56,190 nucleotides of DNA from Larix sibirica (Eukaryota; Streptophyta; Pinopsida; Pinales; Pinaceae): NCBI GenBank assembly GCA_004151065.3, contig NWUY0304552099.1:1-56190 (forward strand), given 5' to 3'. Below are positions 37,277 to 46,388 of this stretch, piece by piece. The notes beneath the pieces were generated by a model. The model did not search any database. It was given only the letters and a program-made list of their open reading frames with translations, and had not been told where the DNA came from. Position numbers and translations under genes: made by a program. Numbering within the stretch: the stretch's first letter is position 1; each line of letters begins with the position of its first letter.

Positions 37277-37912
37277 CTACTGCCTCGATGAGCCCTTATT
37301 GCCTCTGGGACGAGTACGCCTCAGTACGGAAGGGTCGAGACGATCCACCTCATCTCTATAAAGGATCCGTACATTCGATGGCAGGGGGAATAAACTAATT
37401 GGCAGGTAACCCACAAGCATCGCTTCGTTGTGCTCATTACATAGCCGATATCCCATCTTCTTAGTTAAGAGGACGATTAGGGCCTTTCGTCCGACCATAT
37501 AGCTCTCCCGCATTTGTGCTTCCTCAAACCTTAGGCGCCTATTCACGTCAGGAGAACACCTCCTTCTACGCCTTACTCGGAACTTTATCACAACCAAATG
37601 ACGTAAAAGCCTGCGTTTCTGTAAGTTGTCACCCAAATATGAGCGTAGCTCGGCGCTGAGTAACACATGACCGGCCAGTACATCCCGATACGCAACAAAT
37701 AGACCCACCACCGCACAATCGTTCTGCTGACATGATGAAATGAATGGTTGTTGTTCGAAGGCTGGAATCATTAATAGGGTCCCTTCTATCTTTATAGAAT
37801 CTTCTTGAATACCAGGAGCTACCGATACTACTCTCCTTACTACGTTATCCAATGAGGTTACCCTTGGTTGACTGGACAATGAACCAGGGAATTGATCGAA
37901 AGGGATCACCAC
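37277..37912 (-). CDS. Hypothetical protein, 211 codons, longest open frame
   Basis: An ATG-started, uninterrupted frame of 211 codons ends at a TAG. No family is recognised. The N-terminal half is mixed hydrophobic/polar (VVRRVVSVAPGIQ, CAVVGLFVAYRDVLAGHVLL). The middle is strongly basic (KRRLLRHLVVIKFRVRRRRR). This is followed by a mixed charged and hydrophobic C-terminal third (ALIVLLTKKMGYRL, LPISLFPLPSNVRILYR) that ends in Arg/Lys/Ser. There is no signal peptide, zinc finger or catalytic motif I can name. It overlaps no retroelement fossil and has no gene neighbour on either side. Given the stop density of the window, a chance frame this long is unlikely but not excluded. It could be an unassigned organelle ORF, a relic of a plasmid or virus-like element, or a chimera. 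The basic patch suggests nucleic-acid binding only as a guess. Confidence 0.4.
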   Translation of the reverse strand: MVIPFDQFPGSLSSQPRVTSLDNVVRRVVSVAPGIQEDSIKIEGTLLMIPAFEQQPFISSCQQNDCAVVGLFVAYRDVLAGHVLLSAELRSYLGDNLQKRRLLRHLVVIKFRVRRRRRCSPDVNRRLRFEEAQMRESYMVGRKALIVLLTKKMGYRLCNEHNEAMLVGYLPISLFPLPSNVRILYRDEVDRLDPSVLRRTRPRGNKGSSRQ

Positions 37913-40155
37913 CTATTTCTTTATCCGATAGCCCCCACTCACCACTGAGATTTATGCTATGATTCTGAACACGGATACAAGCTTTGAACAGCGCCTCTAT
38001 CAACCAACATTGACACTTAGAACTGGTTGCTTTTACTCTTGTTCCTAGCGAGACACACTACAGTCATGAAATCATGAATGAACCCAATGTAATTAGTAGG
38101 GGCTCACCGAACAACCTAATATGGGGCTCCGGGCTTGGTCTTAGAGCAATTAGACACTTTTTAGACCTAAACCAGATTGCTTAGGTAACTACACCCTAAG
38201 GTCATCACCGAAATACTAAGATACAAAGGGGTGCACAGGACCCTTTACGAAGCCAATTCTCATCACTTTACATACCCAGATCTATTGAATTATTAGAAAC
38301 ACAACCAAACGGATCAACAAACCAACCTAGTACAGGCAGATACTACCATTTCTCTATAGAGACGATATATCATTCTCAACCCAGGAAACCAGCATTATCA
38401 ATCTTAGGAAACCATCATTAATTAATATATCTCTTATAATTAACACAAGCAGATTTCTATCTATCTAAGTACGGATACGGACGGACAGCTTCGATACCTT
38501 CTTTGAACCCTGGCTTTCTATCTTCATGATACCCAGCATTATATAGTAGCAAGACAGGAAGGAACCAACACTATTAATTATTCAACGGGCCATCTTTGCC
38601 CTCTACAAGACACGAACAAATACTCAATATGGGTTGAGGTACCTATCACGAACAAACAGCCTTCGAAACTAGCACTTATGGGGCTTAGACAACTGGTAAG
38701 CTCTTGGGTTTATTAGGGGCTTTTATACAGGTTATGTAGCATCTCATAGAGCTCCTACCGTACCTACCTGTACTCTTGGGTCTACCTTTGATACTCGTAC
38801 TCCTGCTACTGGTGCTCCTATCTACTACCTTGCTCTTATTTTGGTTACTTAGATAGAATTCCCACTTAGTAAACCCCATCTTCCAACTGATGGTTTTCAA
38901 ACTGGCTCAGATGCTCTTGATCACCTATAAAACCTTTAGGAATTACTCCACATGGGTCAAGGCACCTAATAAGACCAAACACCCTGCCAAACTAGCTAGT
39001 CCTTATGGCTTTGGCTGGCATAGCAGCTCCCATTGAGACAGCATCATAATAATCCCAATTACCATTATAAATAGGCACTTAGTCACGAGCACCAACAAAA
39101 CCTGGATATGGAACAAGTGGGATGTAACTAGCCAGTCTTTGGGCTCTTTGAACCAGTTATTTCCTCGTTTACTACTTGGAGATTACTCTTACACCTATCT
39201 TTCATTCATTACGAACACAAGGACAGACATTCATTCATTTACAGGTCTATCAAGAGGACAATCAGATAGTAGGAACAATCTCTTCATGTGAAATCAAAGA
39301 TAACACTAGGACCGGACATGAAAGAAATTAATTGGTTACATTCAATCCACATTCAGAAGGCTCATAAGGGCAGATTACAGGTAAGGGCAGATCACAGGTT
39401 AAACCATCAATCATGAAAGCTCATAAGCAGCCTAGGAATTAAAGCTCATATGGTTGGCCTTTCTCCCATCTTAACCCTAGGAAAGGAGGATAAAGCATTG
39501 TTCTATAAAACAACTGTCGTTAGAGCTATTGTTCTATAAAAAAAGACCTACAGAAACAATAAATCTATCCCTCCATAAAATCACGGTGACCAGCTAATTG
39601 AGAGATCATTAGCACATGCAAACACTAGCTAATTCACTAGCATCATCTATCCATCATTTACCATCTACAATCCAAAGCATACATCGTATAATAAGTTCGA
39701 TACACATTTATCTCTGTAGAATGTACGATTGAATTACTATACAATATTTGTGATATCATTTGAACCAACAAAAACTAGAGGTTCGAGATCTAACATGCTT
39801 ATTATATAATATCGCTATTAATTTCTCTATTTGGATCTAGGAGAAACAGACCGCGTTAAAATAACGTTTATCTCCCATATTAAGCTGATCTCTTTATCAA
39901 TCAATTAGGGAAGCTTAGAGTTAATAGGAATTAATAGAGATAAGAAGGTCTTTCAATTAGAAAGCTATTATTCTTAGAAAGGTTTAGTTAGCTAGTAAGG
40001 TAGAAGGAATTATTCTTTATAAGGAAAGGAGTAAGATTAAGGTGCTATACTCAGACTCATACTAGCTAATCTCAGACTGAACTCAACTCAACTCACTCTA
40101 TTCTTTAATATAATCTCTGTCGAGCAACCCACCCTAAATTGAGGTTCAAGGGACA
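37913..40155. other. Non-coding, AT-rich, weak duplication
   Basis: No gene recognised. A weakly conserved direct repeat of about 60 bases links 38634-38690 (GGGTTGAGGTACCTA ... AAACTAGCACTTATGG) with 38948-39010 (GGGTCAAGGCACCTA ... AAACTAGCTAGTCCTTATGG). The rest is AT-rich with GAACCAACA-type words and no coding content. Confidence 0.4.
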
Positions 40156-40159
40156 AGCT

Positions 40160-41110
40160 ACAAGAGACAATGAAAAGTCCCGTAGGTTGTTGGAATGGTT
40201 AGGTTTTGGCAAGTCATTTATCTCGAACATCAGTCTGCTTTTAGTGAATGCTTCTGCTAGGGTCTGCATCAACAAGCAAGCGTAAAATAGCATCCATCTT
40301 CAGAGATCTATGAAGCAGGGGTGTCCTTTTACCCCCTACCTATTAATCTTAGCCTTGGATGCCCTGGGCTACCTGTTGGAGGATGCTGCCAAAGTTGGTA
40401 GAGTTCAAGGTGGTCTCCCTATGCCCATGGGAAGACAACTTATAAACTCTAATTTGGCTTATTACTTTGCTCTGTTTCCTTTTATGGATGAATCCATCAT
40501 ATAGAATATGGTGCAATGCCTTAATTATTCTGTAAAGCTTAAAGGGAGCTTATCCATCATGACAAAAAAACCCTCCTTCCTATAGGGTTCGATGACAGAC
40601 CTGAAAGGCTCCCTCCTAGTTGGAAGTGGATAAAGAGAGGAAAAATCTCTAGATATATAGGTATCCCTTTGGGGTGAATGTGTCTCCAACTAAAATGTGG
40701 GAGTGGATTACCTTGCCCTCCCTTTGGTCAAGCAAGCCTTTCACCTAAAAGCTGGCCTCCAAACTATAATACTAGCGTTCACAGGACCTATCCCTAGCTA
40801 TTAAGGTGCAAATAGCCGGAAAGATCCTCAGCTCAATGCATATTTACTTCACCTCCCTCTGGCTGCCCAGTAAATAAAGATTAAACAAGAGGACCTATCT
40901 CATCATAAAATTCCTTTGGGCTAAGGATCAATCGAACAAAGGTTCTTCCAATTGCATGGATGATCTACACCAGACCTTACTTAGTAGGTGGGCTGGGGAT
41001 CCCTCACATCCCTTCCCTAGTACCGCCCTTACAGCTAAATGGTTTACCAGGCTGTTTACTAGTGATGAGCTATGGAAAGTACTTCTGAAGCAGAGGCTGC
41101 AAACTCCAAT
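40160..41110 (+). pseudogene. LINE (non-LTR) reverse transcriptase, C-terminal half, decayed
   Basis: Forward translation across frames gives the order of a plant LINE ORF2 from the palm domain onward: LLEWLGFGKSFISNISLLL, ARVCINKQA, stop, NSIHLQRSMKQGCPFTPYLL, ILALDALGYLLEDA, then a region with stops, RYIGIPLG, VSPTKMWEWI, KLAS, LSLAIKVQIAGKILSSMHIY, FTSLWLPSK, RTYLIIKFLWAKDQSNKG and KWFTRLF...LWKVLLKQRLQ. The catalytic motif, normally F-A-D-D, reads LAYYF, so both Asp are lost, each a single G-to-T change away. At least seven stops and several frameshifts are present. The upstream endonuclease domain is absent. One of the CCTT-bounded 30-base elements interrupts the sequence between MWEWI and KLAS. 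When intact, such a protein copies its own RNA at nicked chromosomal targets; this copy is dead. Confidence 0.85.
40711..40740 (+). mobile_element. CCTT/AAGG-bounded 30-base element, copy A
   Basis: Starts CCTTGCCCTCCC and ends GTCAAGCAAGCCTT, with the 4-base terminal direct repeat CCTT. It is identical over its full length, plus a few flanking bases, to 53169-53198. It sits inside the LINE RT fossil at a point where the protein match is interrupted. Its size and AAGG-type ends recall the Bpu elements of Cycas mitochondria; I cannot confirm identity. Confidence 0.6.
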
Positions 41111-41930
41111 GGCAAGAAGCTATGTTGTTATTATGCGTGCTTGTCAGGTAAGGTCGGGTTGGGTAAAGCCAAGTAGGAAGGGTTGTGAAAAGCCAGCGGA
41201 GGGCAATGGAGGGCTATAATTATTATGTATCACTTCTGTATAACTGATGGAGTGTTAGACTAGCTATCCTGACTAATCAGTTCAGAAAGAAGCTCACAAC
41301 ACCCAGAATAGAACAATGGATCCTCTTATCGGATCCTTTCATCTATTTATTATGGAGGAGAACCACCACCAGGCTTAATTATTGAAAACCAGAAGACCTT
41401 TTACCTGAACCCATCCATTTATATATCTTAGGATCAGGCTTCACCAGCGGGATCAATTTCACCCACCTTCACCAGCAGCCAGATAAATGTCACTACAGTT
41501 CACAGCAGCTACACCTAACCTTTATAGCAGGGGAAGCTAACTAACCTAACCCCTGAACTCAGAGGAAATAGGAAGTATGCTTAGTCAATATACTTAGCTC
41601 CTGAGGATAAGTTATCCAGTTTGTATATCCATTCTATGAGATACGAGGAGCCCTTTGATCCGGACCCTCGAGCTATCTATCCCCAACCTTGCCCTGAAGA
41701 AGAGGATAGTATGAATGATCCAGCCTTGATGGCCGAACCTGAAGAAGAGAGAACGAAGAAATCACTTCGTGAGTGGAAAAGGGAGGAAAGCCTGGCACAT
41801 ACAAGCAAGAGAAGGAAGGTCTAAACATACAAGCAATAGACGGAAGGTCCCATCGGTCTGCTCAGGTTTGGAGAGAGGTCTGCTCAGGTTTAGAGGATAA
41901 GTTCCTTACCTGACCTTACTGGCAAAAGAT
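41111..41930. other. Unassigned; small tandem duplications
   Basis: 41621-41824 is a 67-codon forward frame rich in Glu, Pro, Lys and Arg (PCPEEEDSMNDPALM, then KKSLREWKREESLA) with no recognised domain. It is followed at once by two small tandem duplications at 41797-41897. Confidence 0.35.
41797..41897 (+). repeat. Two adjacent small tandem duplications
   Basis: ACATACAAGCAAGAGAAGG (41797) repeats as ACATACAAGCAATAGACGG (41825), period 28. GGTCTGCTCAGGTTTGGAGA (41855) repeats as GGTCTGCTCAGGTTTAGAGG (41877), period 22. Both look recent, because the copies are nearly identical. Confidence 0.8.
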
Positions 41931-41934
41931 TAGT

Positions 41935-43190
41935 GAATGTCCTTACCTTTTTCAACTATATAAGAGATAGAACTGGTCACCATGAAGTCAGGATCGCCTT
42001 TGTCCAAAGTATTGACTCTAATGTGGCAATCATGCCATGCCTTTTGTCACGAATTCTCAATTGTCTGATGGTACTATGCTAGGAACCAGTCTTCTTCCAA
42101 TTCCATTAGTTCTTTGATGCGGTTCTGAATGGATGCTTCCTCAAACATTTTAGTTGCTTGTGCAATGTATAAGTTGGTATTATGAATTATGTGGGTACTA
42201 CTGCTTCCTTACCATAAACCAGACAGACTGAACGGTGTGTGATTTGTTAACTTATTAGTTGTTATCCTCTATGCCCAAAGCACAGCTAGTATTCTCTCAT
42301 CCCAGTCGTCGCGGTTGACTGCACAAACATTAGTTAAGTCATGTTCCAAAATTTTGTTGAATGTTTAAACCCTCCCATTTACTTGCGGGTTATATAGGCT
42401 AGAGGTGTGGTGTTGTATCATAAATTATTGGGTAAAGGTCTTGATGGTGGCGCTCATGAAGTGCCTACCTTGATCCATTGTTAGACTTTTAGTATATCCA
42501 AACCTGGAGAGAATATTTTCAAATATGAAACTTGCAGTCGTATGAGTGTTGCAATCTAGCATTGGTGCTGCCTCTACCCACCTTGTGAGATAATGAGTTG
42601 TGGTAATTATATAGTGAGCATTGCAATGTCTAGCGGGAGGGTTGATGGGTCCGATGAAGTTGACTGCCGACTTATCAAATGGATGCAACGCAACTACTGG
42701 GTGTAGAGGCCTCCCACAACCCCGATGTGGCATTCCCACAATATATCTGATAATTTGTGATCCATGACACAATGTCTGATGATACCATCGATGCCCAATT
42801 TGTATAAATAACTGTCCCACGATCAGCTGATAGTATACAGCCCTAACAACCAGTTGCTTCTTCTATACCTTTGTATATTCCTGGGGTGCAAGCCCCGTTG
42901 TTAGGACAGTGGTAATATCTTCCAAGTAGTCTAGCACGGCCTCCACCCTGAACAGATCATACTCTGGCAGATGATTGTCAAGTGATCCTTCGGATTATAT
43001 AGTATCGATCTGTGACAAGTGATCTGGTCCAATGTTGTCCCTGTGTGGTTTCACAACCACTTCAAAATAGAAATCCTAGAACAACGGTAGCCACCTACAG
43101 ATAGGTCCCTCCAAAATTGGTTTCTTTACCAGGTATTTCAAGGTGAACTGATCCGTGACAAACTTGAAGTGTATTCCCAGCAGATAGATT
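41935..43190 (-). pseudogene. Ty3/gypsy RNase H-integrase region, decayed
   Basis: Read on the minus strand from about 43190, the order is that of a gypsy polyprotein. RNase H comes first (HFKFVTDQFTLKYLVKKPIL, DNIGPDHLSQI), then the linker (YDLFRVEAVLDYLEDI, LVVRAVYYQLIVGQLF). The integrase core follows (HPFDKSAVNFIGPINPPARH, YIITTTHYLTRWVEAAP, TTASFIFENILSRFGYTKSL, MDQGRHFMSATIK) and then its C-terminal part (NPQVNGRV, stop, [49 protein letters not shown]). 131 codons at 42820-42425 remain open. In the catalytic triad the first Asp is Asn (AVNF), the second Asp is kept (MDQG) and the Glu is replaced by a stop. The N-terminal zinc-binding region is largely deleted. Non-functional fossil, probably a different insertion from the gypsy pieces at 27-31 kb. 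Confidence 0.85.
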
Positions 43191-44640
43191 GCCGGGGCAG
43201 GGAAACCACTCTTTTTAAAGCAACCGGGCTCTCAATAAACATCTCTTTTCTCAACGCAGGTCGAGCTACAATTTTATATTACCCTAAGTAAGCCAGCTAG
43301 CAAGCACCGCTCTTCCTTCCCGTCAGCAAGCATCATCCCATTCCCGACCGAAAGGTCCGTTAGGGAAAGAGTAAGCTCAAAGTCTCTTCTTTCCAATAGA
43401 GCCAATAAAAAAACTCTTAGTACGATATTATTTCCAATAGATTGTCCGGGGAGAGCCCCTATAAAAATAACCAACCCTAGTCCAATTTGCCGTTGCTAAA
43501 CCCGATCCCCATCCCCTTGCTCTTGGATCCGAGATACTTCTATCTATGCCCCATTCCCGGCGAGATGGAGAGGAGCGAGCCACCAATAACCCTATTTATC
43601 TATCAATGAATGGGCCGGTCTTACTGGGTTGGGATAACCCTTCTAGCGCATCTCCTGCTTGCAAGTACTTCTTGAGAGAATCCTGCTGCCCAATCAATCA
43701 ATAAGGTGGTACCTAGCTTTCAAATATGCTATGCCTTACTTACCCTACCACCCACGTACATAAAAGAAGTGTCTTACCTGCTTGGGTTACGTTCTCCCAG
43801 ATGCCGGTCACGGGCACCTCTGTATTTGTTTGGTTTGAAGGATCCTACTTGGTGGAAGGCCTTGTCAATTCCTTCTGGGAGGGATGTGAAGAGTACGGGA
43901 AGGAAATTGAAATAAATCTATGACTCTGACCTGTCGTGGACTGATCCTGCCTGGCGGAAGGAACGTTGTTTGCAAGAACAAGAGCCAAACAACCCCAAAC
44001 AAATATCTGGCCTGGATTGGGTAATGTTAATGTAAATAGAAAAAGATTGAGATTGGGTTTCCGATGCTTGGATTGTACCCGAATACAATGACTTTTCAGG
44101 TGTATTTGAGCATGAACCGGAACACTTTGAACCTACACTTGGTTTTAACCTCTTTTTGAACACATTACTCTCGTACCAAGTGGGGCCCCCCACCCCCCAA
44201 TAGTTACTTAATAAGTTATGCTAAAAGAGGCCGTTCTTTGGGCATTTAGTACTCGGAGCAGTGGTTCCGGCGAGTACTATACTTCGCGATCCAAAGCAAA
44301 GCAGCTTTTGTTAGAGTGAGATGGGACAAACTTCAGGAGGCCGGGAATGCTTTTCCTTTGTGCAGCGAAGGGAACTTTCCTGCCCCCCCCCATTTTAAGC
44401 ATGGACGGGCATTAACATATCTAGCTCCTTAACATACTCCCATGAGGCCATATAAGACGGCCACTATGGGGTAATAGTTACTCGAACAAGTCCCAAAAGG
44501 TGCGTGCCATTAAGGCTTAGATCCAAAATGACACCGAATAAGTTTCCACTAGGCAATATTACACATCCTAACATCCCCTAGTAAATATTGACGAGGGGCA
44601 CATTGCAAAATACATCTATACGTATCAAGAATAAGATTAG
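43191..44640 (+). other. GC-richer block with a stop-poor forward frame
   Basis: From 43706 one forward frame runs to about 44200 with only three interior stops, through segments such as LKDPTWWKALSIPSG, LSWTDPAWRKERC, DAWIVPEYNDFSGVFEHEPE and TLGFNLFLNTLLSYQVGP. The DP.W.K motif occurs twice, suggesting an internal repeat. I do not recognise a family. 43260-43520 has typical organelle-intergenic composition but no gene. A nine-C run lies at 44383-44391. Confidence 0.3.
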
Positions 44641-44649
44641 GAAGGTGAC

Positions 44650-44880
44650 ATAACATCACACCCCTAATGTAAACTTCCTTCATCCCAAGCATAGATACTT
44701 CACAAACTTTGTTTTTGTCAAACATTCGGTTCAAATGTCTACTACATGTTCTTCACTTCTATAAAACTGAAACTCAACAATGCCATCAAGCACAAGATCT
44801 TTGAGGTAGTAAACATCTAACTTTGAATAAATAAACTTTGCATGAAAAATTTGATTAGGTAACCGAAGAGCTTTATACCT
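44650..44880 (-). pseudogene. Ty1/copia RNase H C-terminus, decayed
   Basis: On the minus strand from about 44880: IFHAKFIYSKLDVYYLKDLV, LDGIVEFQFYRSEEHVVDI, stop, then TKTKFVKYLCLG. This matches the highly conserved end of copia-type RNase H, where N-P-V-F-H-A-(R/K)-(T/S)-K-H-I, V-R-E, Q-x-A-D-I-(F/M)-T-K are expected. The conserved Asp before Ile is retained, but the next position is a stop and the T-K-P motif is degraded. Only about 70 codons remain, so this is a short 3' relic of pol. Confidence 0.7.
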
Positions 44881-45120
44881 AGTTTCCAACCAAGGGTTAA
44901 CTCTTGGTATAGGTGGTGGATTTATTCCTCCACGAGGAATGTTACTAGCCATTTTCCCTTGTAAATGCCAACTAATAAGAGCTTTGGCTTCTGGGGATAT
45001 GGGCTTTATAAAAGGAGACTTAAGAGGAGAATTAGATATAAACTAACCATGTTCAGAAGAAGACAGACCAGAGGATGACAAATAAATTAATGGTTTTTCT
45101 TTTTGCCATCTCTTATGAGT
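44881..45120 (-). other. Open stretch fused upstream of the copia relic
   Basis: The same minus-strand frame continues upstream of the copia match for about 80 codons with one stop: EKPLIYLSSSGLSSSEHG, PFIKPISPEAKALISWHLQG, then NIPRGGINPPPIPRVNPW. This does not match the copia RNase H that should precede, so it is a junction with a different sequence. It reads like genuine low-stop coding DNA, but I cannot name it; a retroelement or pararetrovirus-like origin is only a guess. Confidence 0.3.
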
Positions 45121-46330
45121 GCCAGGAAATAGTATAGCTAGCATGGAGAGAACGTGAGGAGAGCCTTCCCATGTGTGTGCTAGTACTGCCTCTGTCAGGC
45201 TCTCCTCCCCTAACAATCCTAGAAAGAGGCTACAACCCCAACAGTTCTGAGGCCAGGATATTGTAACGTAAAGGCTTGCTTAGAGAGAGTGCTTAGGACT
45301 TAGAAGGTATCGCTTAGAAAATACTTAGAGAGCTGTGCTTCCCTTTACTTAGAAAGAGTGCTATTTCCAAACCCGCTATAGGTAGCTATTTCCACCCCCT
45401 ACTTTTGCCTAAGAATAAGACAGCGCGTAGACCATTCCAAGGTATCCGAAGACAGGTTTTCCTGAAAGCCCCCTCCTCCGGAGCCCTATACACCTTCGCT
45501 CATGTGGTGTGAGGAGCATGAGGTGCCCTCCCCCGATAAAAGTAATCATACAACTAATCACAAAGACTCAGGTTCTTACCCTTACCCTAGCTCAGACAAG
45601 TGCTACAAGTATCACAAATGAAACACTCATAACACAGATGAATTTAATGTCCTTCAACAGAAGCACTCTTTTTCTTCCGAGCAATGTTCACGATCTCCCC
45701 AAATCCAAGTTCTTACGTCTCAACAATGCACTACCCACAAACAAGCTAATACATCTCAACCTGACACCACCTCGATAAAAGATATGTATGTAGTACCGGT
45801 GCTCATCTTATGTACGGTGAAGGGTCTTACGGTAAAGGGGAGGTGCAGCTTCTGAAGGAAAAAGAGTAGGTACAGTAGTTTATCCTTACCCTAGGCTTAT
45901 GAAGGAGGAAGGTAGGTGCAATTGTTCTATTTACGCTGCTTACAAACATTCATCCTTTTATAAAAGTGATTTGGTCAATATAAGCCAGCCAGCAAGTAAT
46001 CATATATGTTCTTTCGGTCTCCATATGAGCCCACCTTACCCGAGTATGCGCCCTAGGGTCCTGCCTGACCTGAGTCTGTCTGAAAAGGTTCTGCCTTATG
46101 CGGTCCTTCCAACCTTCCTTATGAATGGTCCCACTTGAAATAGATTATGATAATGGGTCAAATCAAGTAAATAGTAAGCAATATATATCTTCCCCTCGAC
46201 TATGAAGCATGTTGCTAAAGGTATACGTTCACTCAAATTTCATGAGGATTGATTAAAATACACGATTACTACACGATCACTTGTAAGAAGAAGATTGGTG
46301 GAAGTACGTTATAAATATAAAAGTCTGTGA
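45121..46330. other. Non-coding; CTTAGAGA words
   Basis: No gene recognised. GCTTAGAGAGAGTGCTTAG-like words recur at 45270-45365. 45428-45445 is the second copy of the 18-base word at 23568. Frames of 79-89 codons at 45509-45778 and 45899-46138 have no domain. Confidence 0.35.
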
Positions 46331-46332
46331 GG

Positions 46333-46388
46333 CGAATCAATCTATCAAGCTTTGTCGAAACGAATCAATCCATTAAGCTTTGTCGAGT
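46333..46388 (+). repeat. 28-base tandem duplication
   Basis: CGAATCAATCTATCAAGCTT with TGTCGAAA (46333-46360) is followed directly by CGAATCAATCCATTAAGCTT with TGTCGAGT (46361-46388). Two copies, about four differences. Confidence 0.85.

Noticed and set aside
45780-45830. CTCATCTTATGTACGGT resembling group II intron domain V
   Set aside because: The matching 5' half of the domain V hairpin is absent and no exon of a known gene is nearby.
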